Source: Veillonella rogosae JCM 15642 (GTDB taxonomy: Bacteria > Bacillota > Negativicutes > Veillonellales > Veillonellaceae). Taken from it: DNA of 64,000 nt. Below are positions 1 through 8,179 of the stretch, one piece after another (positions within the stretch are counted from its first letter, which is position 1; each line of letters opens with the position of its first letter). The position numbers were made by a program, and so were the translations under genes. The notes beneath the pieces are model-generated. The model was not told the origin of the DNA. It searched no databases and saw only the letters and a list, made by a program, of their open reading frames with translations. The stretch spans positions 186,001 to 250,000 of the forward strand of contig NZ_PPCX01000002.1 in assembly GCF_002959775.1 (NCBI RefSeq), written 5' to 3'.

Positions 1-572
1 AAAGTTTACGATTAGAGCTAGATGCGCTATTTAATGCTAAAGGTATTGATGGTTTACGAGAATATGCTTTCACCTTAGGAAAAGAACATAATATAGAAAT
101 TCAATATAGTGATAAGCATCGTTTGTATCGAGCTATTGAAATATTGCATCATGGTGATGTAGATTCGTTACGTAATCAGACTAAAGATGGTATATCTTAT
201 ATAGGGCCTGTTATTGGTCTTATGAGAGATCGTGATCAGTTATATGAGCGCATTAATTTACGCGTTGATATGATGTTTGATGCAGGCTTAATTGAAGAGG
301 TTGAGCAACTTGTTAAGTCCGGTGTAAATCCTGATTGCCAAGCCTTTAAGGGGATTGGTTATAAAGAGGTCGTAGACTATATAAATGGTACTATTAACCT
401 TGATGAATGTAGAGATTTAATCAAGAAAAATACTCGTCATTTTGCCAAGCGACAAATCACTTGGTATAAGCGTATGCCATATATTGAATGGATTCATATT
501 GATAATAATACATCTAAAGATTTTATATTTAATAAAGCTATGGAATTAATTCGTAGAGAAGGATTAGCATGA
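1..572 (+). CDS. miaA: tRNA dimethylallyltransferase MiaA, C-terminal part (5' end outside window)
   Basis: MiaA transfers a dimethylallyl group to N6 of A37 in tRNAs that read codons beginning with U. The reading frame is open from base 3 of the window, so the N-terminal P-loop half lies upstream. The visible part has the MiaA core (LRLELDALFNAKG, then YRAIEILHHG) and the C-terminal signature AKRQITWYKR, which is close to the RQLTWFR motif of the family. The stop overlaps the next start as ATGA, so the two genes are translationally coupled. Identification is confident; only the truncation limits it. Confidence 0.95.
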   Translation, partial: SLRLELDALFNAKGIDGLREYAFTLGKEHNIEIQYSDKHRLYRAIEILHHGDVDSLRNQTKDGISYIGPVIGLMRDRDQLYERINLRVDMMFDAGLIEEVEQLVKSGVNPDCQAFKGIGYKEVVDYINGTINLDECRDLIKKNTRHFAKRQITWYKRMPYIEWIHIDNNTSKDFIFNKAMELIRREGLA

Positions 573-1807
573 CATTAGAAGAAATACGTAGTAAAGCCCT
601 TGAGATGGCTGAACCTGAATTTAAAAAGTTTGAACCTATTGCATTAGCCAATACAAAAAAGGTATTAGAAGCCTTTAAAGAGTGCCAAGTATCTGACTAT
701 CATTTTACAGGTACTACGGGCTATGGTTATAACGATGTGGGCCGTGAGAAGTTAGATGAAGTATTCGCCTATGTATTTAAAGGTGAAAAAGCCATCGTTC
801 GTCCTCATTTTGTTTCTGGCACTCATGCACTAGCAACAACTTTGATTTCTTTAATGGGGAATGGTTCAAAAGGGACTGAATTTATCTATGCAGTAGGGGC
901 TCCTTACGATACGATGCAATCTGTTATCGGTGCATCTCGTGAAGTGCGTGGATCTCTCGTAGAAAAGGGGTTTACCTATACTGAGGTACCGTTAAAGGAC
1001 AATACCTATGATGTAGAAGCCATCGCTAATGCTGTTAATGATAATACGCGAGTAGTAGTGATTCAACGCTCTCGTGGTTATAGTACGCGTGAACCGTTAT
1101 CTATTGCAGATATTAAGATTATTGTAGATGCTGTAAAAGCTAAAAACTCGAATACTATTTGTTTTGTAGATAATTGTTACGGTGAGTTTACAGAACTTCA
1201 AGAACCTTTAGAAGCTGGTGTAGATATTATGGCTGGTTCGCTCATTAAAAATGCTGGGGGCGGTTTAGCGCCAACAGGTGGCTATATCGTAGGTCGTGAA
1301 GACTTAGTTGAAGATGCAGCGTACCAACTCACTGCTCCAGGACTTGGTGATCATATGGGCTCTTATGCGCCTGGTTACCGTTTATTCTTCCAAGGCTTGT
1401 TTATGGCTCCTCATGTAGTATTACAAGCTCTTAAAGGGGCTGTATATACGGCTGCAGTAGGTGAATTGTTAGGGTATGATGTATTTCCTAAGGTAAACGC
1501 TGAACGCTATGATTTAATCCAAGCTATCAATTTAAAAAATGGAGAAGAAATGGAGCACTTCTGTGTAGGTATGCAAGCATATTCTCCAGTAGATGCCCAC
1601 GTACATCCAATTCCTGGCGATATGCCTGGCTACGAAGATAAAATCATCATGGCTGGTGGTACTTTTGTACAAGGTTCATCTATTGAATTAAGTGCAGATG
1701 GTCCTGTTCGTCCTCCGTATACAATTTTCATGCAAGGTGGCTTAGTATTTGAGCATTCTATGCTCGGTATTCTAGGAGCCGCTGAAGAGCTTTTAAAACA
1801 TAGATAA
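569..1807 (+). CDS. Methionine gamma-lyase family protein (PLP-dependent, Met_gamma_lyase family)
   Basis: This is a 412-aa PLP enzyme of the family often annotated as methionine gamma-lyase or aluminium-resistance protein, commonly found beside miaA/hfq in Firmicutes. The fold is visible from the cofactor-binding segment RPHFVSGTHALATTL (about residues 77-91), the aspartate motif CFVDNCYGEF, and the presumed Schiff-base lysine in GSLIKNAGGGLAPTGG (about Lys227). It starts inside the miaA stop codon. Substrate is not proven in most members, so a C-S lyase role on methionine or cystathionine-like substrates is family inference. A clear terminator follows. Confidence 0.88.
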   Translation: MTLEEIRSKALEMAEPEFKKFEPIALANTKKVLEAFKECQVSDYHFTGTTGYGYNDVGREKLDEVFAYVFKGEKAIVRPHFVSGTHALATTLISLMGNGSKGTEFIYAVGAPYDTMQSVIGASREVRGSLVEKGFTYTEVPLKDNTYDVEAIANAVNDNTRVVVIQRSRGYSTREPLSIADIKIIVDAVKAKNSNTICFVDNCYGEFTELQEPLEAGVDIMAGSLIKNAGGGLAPTGGYIVGREDLVEDAAYQLTAPGLGDHMGSYAPGYRLFFQGLFMAPHVVLQALKGAVYTAAVGELLGYDVFPKVNAERYDLIQAINLKNGEEMEHFCVGMQAYSPVDAHVHPIPGDMPGYEDKIIMAGGTFVQGSSIELSADGPVRPPYTIFMQGGLVFEHSMLGILGAAEELLKHR

Positions 1808-1812
1808 TAATT

Positions 1813-1850
1813 AGAATCTCTTTCTTTTGATGAAGGGGATTCTTTTTATT
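1813..1850 (+). terminator. Rho-independent terminator after the PLP lyase gene
   Basis: A 12-bp stem (AGAATCTCTTTC with GAAGGGGATTCT, including G-U pairs) encloses a 7-nt loop and is followed by TTTTATT. It separates the miaA-lyase unit from the mnmA leader. Confidence 0.8.
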
Positions 1851-1881
1851 TCAAATCTTTTCAATGTACCTAATTCTAGGC

Positions 1882-2001
1882 TATAATATAAGTTGCTATA
1901 ATTTCATAGCAATACTACTCGGACTTTTACACCGAACTAGTGTTTTACACGTCAGGCTTTCACCCTGATTAGTTTTATGATCAAGAGATCATTAAAAGGA
2001 G
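1882..2001 (+). promoter_or_regulatory. Structured mnmA leader with tandem mini-hairpins
   Basis: A TATAAT box (1882-1887) precedes about 110 nt dense in small inverted repeats. These are TTGCTAT/ATAGCAA (1893-1899 with 1906-1912), TCGG/CCGA (1919-1922 with 1932-1935), GTGT/ACAC (1940-1943 with 1947-1950), TCAGG/CCTGA (1952-1956 with 1964-1968), and TTTTATGATC paired with GATCATTAAAA (1973-1982 with 1987-1997). The last ends directly at the GGAG ribosome binding site of mnmA. The three middle loops are related (ACTTTTACA, TTT within TGTTTTACA, CTTTCAC). I do not recognise a known riboswitch class here. Confidence 0.5.
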
Positions 2002-2006
2002 AAAGT

Positions 2007-3068
2007 ATGGAAAAAGTTATCGCTGTAGCTATGAGTGGCGGCGTAGATAGTTCTTTAACTGCTGCAATGCTACTAAAACAAGGCTATAAAGTATTTGGTA
2101 TTACCCTATGGCTGTGGGTGAGTGGTACACCTTATGATTCAGTGCCTCTCGCTGTAACAGATGCTAAGAAAATGTGTGATTTTCTTGGTATTGAGCATCA
2201 TGTTATTGATGCTCGTGATGTATTCTACGATAATGTAGTAGATTACTTTGTAAAAGAATATGCCTATGGTCGTACACCAAATCCTTGTGTATTCTGTAAT
2301 AAAAATATCAAATTTGATTTGATGCTCAACCGTGCTCTGGAACTTGGGGCCACTCATATGGTTACAGGTCATTATGCACAAGTTAATTTCAATGAAGAAA
2401 CTGGTTTATATGAATTGCATAAAGGCGTTGATCCTACTAAAGACCAAAGTTATGTTATGTACAATATGAATCAACGTATTTTAAGTCATCTTATCTTCCC
2501 ACTTGGTGGGCAATGTAAGACTGAAACACGTAAACTAGCTGCTGAATATGATTTACCAGTAGCTAAGAAACCAGATAGTGTTGATATTTGTTTCTTGCCT
2601 CATGGGAACTATCAAAAGCTTGTAGTAGAAGAAATGAAAGATAAACCAAAGTCTGGTAATATCGTTACTGAAGATGGTGAGATATTAGGTAAGCATAATG
2701 GTTTATTTAACTATACTATAGGCCAACGTAAGGGCCTAGGGATTGCATATAAGCATCCATTATATGTAATTGGCTTTAATGGTGAACGCAACGAGGTTAT
2801 CGTAGGTCCTAATGAACGACTCTTTACAAATCGTATGATTTGTAAGTTTTATAACTTCTTAGATGATACAATTCATAAAGAATTAAAGGCGGAAGGTAAG
2901 ATTCGCTATGCTGCAAATCCTTCTCCTTGTACTGCTCGTATCTTGGATGATGATACGATGGAGGTTATCTTTGAAGAACCACAACGGGCTATAACCCCAG
3001 GTCAGTCCGTAGCCTTTTATAATGGCACTCAATTATTAGGAGGTGCTGTTATCGATCGCGTATGTTAG
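2007..3068 (+). CDS. mnmA: tRNA-specific 2-thiouridylase MnmA
   Basis: MnmA uses ATP and persulfide sulfur to thiolate U34 of Lys, Glu and Gln tRNAs. The 353-aa protein opens with the PP-loop SGGVDSS (residues 10-16). It carries the paired cysteines in TPNPCVFCNKNIKF and DSVDICFLP expected for the catalytic disulfide/persulfide chemistry, and the GQRKGLG segment of the central domain. I chose ATG 2007 over an in-frame ATG at 1977 because AAAAGGAG lies just upstream and homology begins at MEKVIAVAMSGG. The gene is preceded by an unusually structured leader and followed 38 nt later by lepA. Confidence 0.96.
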   Translation: MEKVIAVAMSGGVDSSLTAAMLLKQGYKVFGITLWLWVSGTPYDSVPLAVTDAKKMCDFLGIEHHVIDARDVFYDNVVDYFVKEYAYGRTPNPCVFCNKNIKFDLMLNRALELGATHMVTGHYAQVNFNEETGLYELHKGVDPTKDQSYVMYNMNQRILSHLIFPLGGQCKTETRKLAAEYDLPVAKKPDSVDICFLPHGNYQKLVVEEMKDKPKSGNIVTEDGEILGKHNGLFNYTIGQRKGLGIAYKHPLYVIGFNGERNEVIVGPNERLFTNRMICKFYNFLDDTIHKELKAEGKIRYAANPSPCTARILDDDTMEVIFEEPQRAITPGQSVAFYNGTQLLGGAVIDRVC

Positions 3069-3069
3069 A

Positions 3070-3106
3070 AAGGAGAATACAAGTTCTTTGAACTTGTTTA
3101 CATAGT
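3070..3106 (+). promoter_or_regulatory. lepA ribosome binding site separated from the start by a perfect hairpin
   Basis: AAGGAG at 3070-3075 is the only Shine-Dalgarno upstream of lepA, but it is 31 nt from the ATG. Between them ACAAGTTC (3079-3086) and GAACTTGT (3090-3097) form a perfect 8-bp stem with loop TTT. Folding the stem leaves about 12 unpaired spacer bases, a workable distance. An in-frame TGA at 3089 rules out an upstream alternative start. Confidence 0.7.
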
Positions 3107-4906
3107 ATGTCAACGAAAAAGATTCGAAACTTCTGTATTATAGCTCATATCGACCATGGTAAATCTACCATTGCCGATAGATTAATTGAATATACTGGCA
3201 CATTACAAAAGCGCGAAATGGAGGCTCAAGTTTTGGACTCCATGGATTTGGAACGAGAACGCGGTATTACTATTAAGGCGCAATCTGTTCGCATTTTGTA
3301 TAAAGCACAAGATGGTGAAGAGTATATTTTGAATCTCATCGATACTCCGGGCCATGTGGATTTCAGCTATGAAGTATCTCGTTCTCTTGCAGCTTGTGAA
3401 GGTGCATTGCTCGTAGTCGATGCAGCACAAGGTGTAGAAGCACAAACGTTGGCAAATGTGTATCTCGCTTTAGAACATGATCTTGAAATCATTCCTGTTA
3501 TTAACAAAATTGATTTGCCTTCTGCAGATCCTGATCGTGTTAAACAAGAAATCGAAGATATTATCGGTTTAGATGCATCTGATGCTGTATTATGTTCTGC
3601 TAAATCTGGTATCGGTATCCCTGATATTTTAGAAGCCATTGTAAATAAGGTTCCTGCGCCACCAGATAAATCCGATCAACCTACGAGAGCTTTGATTTTT
3701 GATAGCCGCTTTGATTCCTATAAAGGTGCTATTGCGTATGTACGGGTAAAAGAAGGTACTATTAAGGCAAAAGATACCATTCGCATGATGCATGATAATA
3801 AGGATTTTGATGTTACTGAGCTCGGTATCTTTACACCAAATCTTGTACCGGTACAAGAATTACCATGTGGTTCTGTAGGTTGTATTGCGGCAAGTATCAA
3901 GAACGTAGCAGATTGTCACGTAGGTGATACGGTAACATTGGCAAATAATCCTGCACCAGAACCATTGCCAGGTTATCGTAAGGCTGTATCTATGGTATAT
4001 TGTGGTCTCTATCCGACAGAGTCTAAAGATTACGAAAATCTTCGTGATGCATTAGAAAAATTACAGCTTAATGATGCTGCCTTAGAATATGAAGCTGAAA
4101 CATCCTTGGCGTTAGGTTTTGGTTTCCGTTGTGGCTTCCTTGGACTTTTACATATGGACGTTATTCAAGAACGGTTAGAGCGAGAATATAATTTAACGCT
4201 CATTACGACGGCCCCATCTGTAAACTACAAGGTATATAAAACAAATGGAGAAATGCTTGAAGTAGATAATCCTGCTAAATTGCCACCTCCTACAGAAATC
4301 GACTACATTGAAGAGCCTTATGTAAAAGCAACTACAATCGTACCAAAAGATTTCGTAGGTACTATCATGGAATTATCTCAAGATAAACGCGGTGAATACC
4401 AATCCATGGAATACTTAGATGAAACTCGAGTATCCGTTGTGTACCACTTGCCATTGAGTGAAATTATTTATGATTACTTCGATAAATTGAAATCCGCTAC
4501 AAAAGGTTATGCTTCTCTTGACTATGAATTGATTGGCTATAAACAATCTCCAATGGTTAAGATGGATATTCTGTTAAATGGTGATCCAGTAGATGCATTG
4601 TCTATTATCGTACATAAGGACCGTGCTGCTACACGTGGTCGTGCGTTAGCTGAAAAGTTAAAAGAGTTGATTCCTCGTCAAATGTTTGAAATTCCAATTC
4701 AAGCAGCGGTGGGCACGAAAATTGTGGCTCGTGAAACCGTAAAGGCTTGGCGTAAAGACGTTTTAGCAAAATGTTATGGTGGCGATATTTCTCGTAAACG
4801 TAAACTCTTAGAAAAACAAAAAGCTGGTAAGAAACGTATGAAGTCTGTGGGCTCTGTAGAGATTCCACAAGAAGCATTCATGGCTATTCTCAAGGTTGAG
4901 GACTAA
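3107..4906 (+). CDS. lepA: Elongation factor 4 (LepA), ribosome-associated GTPase
   Basis: LepA is a membrane- and ribosome-associated translational GTPase that binds stalled or maturing ribosomes. At 599 aa it has the normal family length. Visible motifs are the G1 loop AHIDHGKST (about residues 13-21), switch [16 protein letters not shown] for guanine recognition, the EF-G-like domains, and the diagnostic C-terminal domain with a basic tail ([20 protein letters not shown]). The start is fixed by an upstream in-frame stop at 3089. It sits between mnmA and hemW; lepA next to hemW is a common Firmicutes pairing. Its translation initiation region is unusual (see the site upstream). Confidence 0.97.
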   Translation: MSTKKIRNFCIIAHIDHGKSTIADRLIEYTGTLQKREMEAQVLDSMDLERERGITIKAQSVRILYKAQDGEEYILNLIDTPGHVDFSYEVSRSLAACEGALLVVDAAQGVEAQTLANVYLALEHDLEIIPVINKIDLPSADPDRVKQEIEDIIGLDASDAVLCSAKSGIGIPDILEAIVNKVPAPPDKSDQPTRALIFDSRFDSYKGAIAYVRVKEGTIKAKDTIRMMHDNKDFDVTELGIFTPNLVPVQELPCGSVGCIAASIKNVADCHVGDTVTLANNPAPEPLPGYRKAVSMVYCGLYPTESKDYENLRDALEKLQLNDAALEYEAETSLALGFGFRCGFLGLLHMDVIQERLEREYNLTLITTAPSVNYKVYKTNGEMLEVDNPAKLPPPTEIDYIEEPYVKATTIVPKDFVGTIMELSQDKRGEYQSMEYLDETRVSVVYHLPLSEIIYDYFDKLKSATKGYASLDYELIGYKQSPMVKMDILLNGDPVDALSIIVHKDRAATRGRALAEKLKELIPRQMFEIPIQAAVGTKIVARETVKAWRKDVLAKCYGGDISRKRKLLEKQKAGKKRMKSVGSVEIPQEAFMAILKVED

Positions 4907-4910
4907 TATA

Positions 4911-6095
4911 ATGAAAACAGATTCTAATACTTTGAGTCTGTCTACACTTGGGGATATGGGCTTGTATGTCCATATCCCTTTTTGTAAACAGAAATGTATG
5001 TACTGTGATTTTCCTGCCTATCAAAATTTACAAGATTATTATGAAACCTATGTCTATGCCTTAGTACAAGAAATGGATTTGTGGGTGTCTGAACACCCAG
5101 AGTCTAAATCTAAACCTATTGATACTATTTATTTTGGTGGTGGTACACCTACTGAATTATCAATTCAACAGTTACAGATGATTGTAGATAAAATCAAAAG
5201 TACTTTTACTATTACTGACGATTGTCATATGACTATAGAGTCTAATCCTGGTGAAGTAGATCTACAGTATCTAACTAAGTTAGTTAAACTAGGTTTTAAT
5301 CGCATTAGTTTTGGTGTTCAAACCTTTGATGATAAGGCGCTTACCATGCTGCATCGCAGTCATAATGGGGAAAAGGCTAAACAAGCTGTTTATGATGCTA
5401 AAGAGGCAGGCTTTACCGATATCAATATTGATTTGATTTATGGATTGCCACGACAATCCTTAGAAGATATTCAACATAATTTACATATCGTGAAAGATTT
5501 ACCAATTAATCATATTTCTACGTATGGCTTACAAGTAGAGGTAGGAACATATTTATATCATTTAGTTCAAAAGAATCTTATTTCTATTACTAGTGAAAGC
5601 ATTGATGAATTGATGTATGACACAATGATGGAAGGATTAAAAGAGTTAGGTTTTGAACGATATGAAATTTCTAATTTTGCTAAAGATAGTTCTTATAGTC
5701 GTCATAATTTAAAATATTGGCACTATATAGACTATCTAGGCTTTGGTGCTGGTGCTCATTCCTTCTATGAGGGTATTCGCCGTAGCAACAACCGAAATGT
5801 GATGCCTTATATACAAGCTGTTGATCGATATACTATACCTACTATCGATACAGAGACTATTACTGTAGAGCGAGCGCAAGAGGACTTTTGCTTCTTAGCG
5901 CTTCGCACCAAGTGGGGCCTTGATGAGCAAAAATTTGAGGATAGATTTGGCGTATCTGTTCATAATTTATTTGGTAATATATTAGAAGATTTAGTTACTA
6001 AAGGGTTATTAGAGTATCAAAATGGTAGTTATCATTTAAGTTCTGAAGGGGCTAAGCATGGTAACTATGTATTTAGTCAATTTATTCGAGAGTAA
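4911..6095 (+). CDS. hemW: Radical SAM heme chaperone HemW (HemN-like)
   Basis: HemW is a radical SAM protein that binds heme and delivers it to target proteins; it was formerly annotated as coproporphyrinogen III oxidase HemN. The N-terminus has LYVHIPFCKQKCMYCDF, giving the CxxxCxxC iron-sulfur motif, followed by YFGGGTPTEL and the conserved QTFDDKALTMLHRSH. Length (394 aa) fits HemW rather than true HemN (about 450 aa). I use ATG 4911, with GAGGA 8 nt upstream, instead of an in-frame TTG at 4896 that lies inside lepA. The gene begins 4 nt after lepA and is almost certainly co-transcribed with it. Confidence 0.9.
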   Translation: MKTDSNTLSLSTLGDMGLYVHIPFCKQKCMYCDFPAYQNLQDYYETYVYALVQEMDLWVSEHPESKSKPIDTIYFGGGTPTELSIQQLQMIVDKIKSTFTITDDCHMTIESNPGEVDLQYLTKLVKLGFNRISFGVQTFDDKALTMLHRSHNGEKAKQAVYDAKEAGFTDINIDLIYGLPRQSLEDIQHNLHIVKDLPINHISTYGLQVEVGTYLYHLVQKNLISITSESIDELMYDTMMEGLKELGFERYEISNFAKDSSYSRHNLKYWHYIDYLGFGAGAHSFYEGIRRSNNRNVMPYIQAVDRYTIPTIDTETITVERAQEDFCFLALRTKWGLDEQKFEDRFGVSVHNLFGNILEDLVTKGLLEYQNGSYHLSSEGAKHGNYVFSQFIRE

Positions 6096-6176
6096 TTTCT
6101 CACAGTTTCTCAAAATCTAATATGTTAGTATAAATAGGATGATGATGAATAAGCATGCTAGATTTGAGGAGGAACG

Positions 6177-6779
6177 ATGAAGACATCTGTCATAATACAC
6201 GGTTTACATAATGAATTTACTTTGGATCAAATGAAGGCATGCATAGAATTAGCTGAAAAATATGGTGGATCTTTCCGTCATGTAGTAACTGGTTTACAAA
6301 TTACAGGTATTGAAAAAGACGATAAGGAAAAACTTATCTCTGAGTTACCAGAAGGCGTAACTACAGTTGTTCATAGAGGTGTAAATTCTTTAATTGCCTG
6401 CGTAGGTAAAGGCTATTGTAAAAATGGCCAAATGGAAACTAAAGAATTGGCTGATTATGTAGAGCGAAAACATTACGGACGAAAAACATCACACAAATGC
6501 AAAATTGGCATCAGCGGATGTGGTCGTAATTGCCCAGATGCAATGGTAAAAGATATTGCCTTTATTGGCACCTCTCAAGGTTATATGCTTGCAGTTGGTG
6601 GTAATACAGGTATTAAACCTGAAGCAGGGACTATTTTAGCTAGAAATCTAACGGTAGAACAAGCTAAAAAAGCTGTCGATATTTTAGTTGATTGGTACGC
6701 TGAATACGGTGAACCTCGTGAGCGTATGGGTAAATTATTAGCTAGATTAGGCAATCCACTGGAAGGTATAGAGCTATAA
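6177..6779 (+). CDS. Small siroheme/[4Fe-4S] sulfite/nitrite-reductase-like protein
   Basis: The 200-aa protein consists of one ferredoxin-like half domain (residues 1-65) followed by a single siroheme/iron-sulfur module. The ligand pattern C-X5-C ... C-X3-C is complete: Cys75 and Cys81 in ACVGKGYCKNG, Cys115 and Cys119 in ISGCGRNCPDAM. Full-length assimilatory sulfite and nitrite reductases have two such repeats and 500 or more residues, so this is a minimal stand-alone version, comparable to the small dissimilatory-sulfite-reductase-like proteins of anaerobes. Substrate is unknown. It has its own strong GAGGAGG ribosome binding site and no obvious partner gene in the window. Confidence 0.78.
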   Translation: MKTSVIIHGLHNEFTLDQMKACIELAEKYGGSFRHVVTGLQITGIEKDDKEKLISELPEGVTTVVHRGVNSLIACVGKGYCKNGQMETKELADYVERKHYGRKTSHKCKIGISGCGRNCPDAMVKDIAFIGTSQGYMLAVGGNTGIKPEAGTILARNLTVEQAKKAVDILVDWYAEYGEPRERMGKLLARLGNPLEGIEL

Positions 6780-6836
6780 TTATTTAGTTGTATTAGTGAT
6801 AAAACATTATAATCGAATAGTCCCGAAGTTTTCCGT

Positions 6837-6986
6837 AAAGATAACAATTTAATCCAATAAATTGAAACACTTATACTATTTTATAGGTTTACTAAATTTA
6901 TTAATTAAAATAAATCAATTTAATTAATAAATTTAGAAGATGACATAAAGTGAGATAGTATAAGTGTTTTCTTATTGTTATACTTT
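6837..6986. repeat. 150-bp nested inverted repeat (MITE-like or cruciform-forming)
   Basis: Three nested arms face each other. The outer is AAAGATAACAAT (6837-6848) with ATTGTTATACTTT (6974-6986, one extra base). The middle is AAACACTTATACTAT (6865-6879), a perfect 15-bp match to 6955-6969. The inner is CTAAATTTATTAATTAAA (6892-6909), a perfect 18-bp match to 6919-6936, around a 9-nt loop. No T-tract suggests a simple terminator and no target duplication is evident. It fills most of the 371-bp gap between the siroheme protein and hrcA; the rest holds repeated TTTGACT motifs and the hrcA promoter. Confidence 0.75.
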
Positions 6987-7070
6987 GATTTTTTGACTAA
7001 TTAACCGAAAACATTTAATTGTCTTTTTGACTAAATAGATATTATTTGACTTTTTCGGTATTTTTTTCGC

Positions 7071-7098
7071 TTGACAATTTTTACCAATGTGATAATAT
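7071..7098 (+). promoter_or_regulatory. hrcA operon promoter, sigma-A type
   Basis: TTGACA (7071-7076) is followed after 16 nt by TAATAT (7093-7098). The CIRCE operator starts 11 bp downstream of the -10 box, so bound HrcA would cover the transcription start. Confidence 0.8.
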
Positions 7099-7109
7099 TA
7101 TACATGCGA

Positions 7110-7136
7110 TTAGCACTCAAAGTTTATGAGTGCTAA
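7110..7136 (+). promoter_or_regulatory. CIRCE operator (HrcA binding site)
   Basis: TTAGCACTC-N9-GAGTGCTAA is an exact match to the CIRCE consensus. It lies between the hrcA promoter and the hrcA start, so HrcA represses its own heat-shock operon. Confidence 0.97.
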
Positions 7137-7150
7137 CAAGAGGTGTTATT

Positions 7151-8179
7151 ATGGATGAAAGAAAACAGCGCATCTTGCGAGCCATAATTGAAGACTACGT
7201 TAAATCCGCAGAACCTGTAGGGTCTCGAACGATTGCTAAGAACTATAATCTTGGTATTAGTCCTGCTACAGTACGGAACGAAATGTCCGATTTAGAGGAA
7301 TTAGGCTATTTAGAGCAACCTCATACATCGGCTGGACGTATTCCTTCAGCTAAGGGCTATCGCTTATATGTTGATTCCATGTTGAGTCAACAACCTGTTC
7401 CATTACAGGATGCTGAAAAAATTGAAATGTTATGGAAACATTCCAGTGGATCGACGAGTGAGCTCTTCTTAAATATGGCTAAACTACTTTCACAAGTGAG
7501 CCATAGTATGAGTTTATTCCTAGCTCCAGCCCATGATAGAGCATTAATTAAATACATTCATGTATTACCGCTAGATAGTCATCAAGCCATTATGGTAGTT
7601 ATCACAGAAACAGGTGCACTCGATAATGAACTGATGTACTTTGGTGAGAGTATTTCACCAGAGCTTTTACAAAGTCTAGCTATGCAATTTAGCAATGCAT
7701 TACAGAATGTAAGTATTGGTCATGTAACGGCTGAAGCACTTGGAAACTTATTGATTAATATGGAAGGTCCGCAGGGAATTTTGTTAATCCTTTCGGAAAC
7801 ATTATTACGAGCTATTAATAAACGTAAGTTGTTCTATTCGGTAGGTACCACAGAGTTGTTAAATCAACCAGAGTTTAAGTCTGTTGAGAAGGTACAACCC
7901 TTGCTTTCATTAGTGGAAGAACAAAATCAATTGGGACAGTTATTAAAAGATGATTCACCAACACCAGTTAAGGTTAAGATTGGTATAGAGAATGAAACAG
8001 AAGCACTGCAATCGATGAGTGTGGTACAAGCTGATTTTACTAATCAAGATCAGCCTATAGGAACTCTTGCTATTCTAGGACCAACACGAATGGAATACGG
8101 CCGAATTATCGGTATGCTATCTCATATGAAACATATAATGGAAACCATGGTAAAAGAACAAAATAGAAAGGGCATATAA
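7151..8179 (+). CDS. hrcA: Heat-inducible transcription repressor HrcA
   Basis: HrcA binds CIRCE elements and represses dnaK and groE operons; its activity depends on the GroE chaperonin. The 342-aa protein has the N-terminal winged helix (MDERKQRILRAIIEDYV, then AEPVGSRTIAKNYNLGISPATVRNEM and the wing GYLEQPHTSAGRIPS) and the GAF-like C-terminal domain ending in the conserved LGPTRMEYGRIIGML. I start at ATG 7151; the in-frame GTG at 7130 falls inside the CIRCE repeat. It is the first gene of hrcA-grpE-dnaK-dnaJ and overlaps grpE by one base. Confidence 0.97.
   Translation: MDERKQRILRAIIEDYVKSAEPVGSRTIAKNYNLGISPATVRNEMSDLEELGYLEQPHTSAGRIPSAKGYRLYVDSMLSQQPVPLQDAEKIEMLWKHSSGSTSELFLNMAKLLSQVSHSMSLFLAPAHDRALIKYIHVLPLDSHQAIMVVITETGALDNELMYFGESISPELLQSLAMQFSNALQNVSIGHVTAEALGNLLINMEGPQGILLILSETLLRAINKRKLFYSVGTTELLNQPEFKSVEKVQPLLSLVEEQNQLGQLLKDDSPTPVKVKIGIENETEALQSMSVVQADFTNQDQPIGTLAILGPTRMEYGRIIGMLSHMKHIMETMVKEQNRKGI

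Noticed and set aside
1882-2001. T-box or known riboswitch upstream of mnmA
   Set aside because: No T-box bulge, specifier or terminator pair and no match to riboswitch cores that I know; kept only as an unknown leader.
6837-6986. Definite transposable element call for the nested palindrome
   Set aside because: No target duplication is visible at the arm ends and no second copy occurs in the window.
6989-7056. CtsR operator from the repeated TTTGACT motifs
   Set aside because: CtsR sites are tandem heptads about 10 bp apart; here the spacing is 34, 19 and 25 bp.
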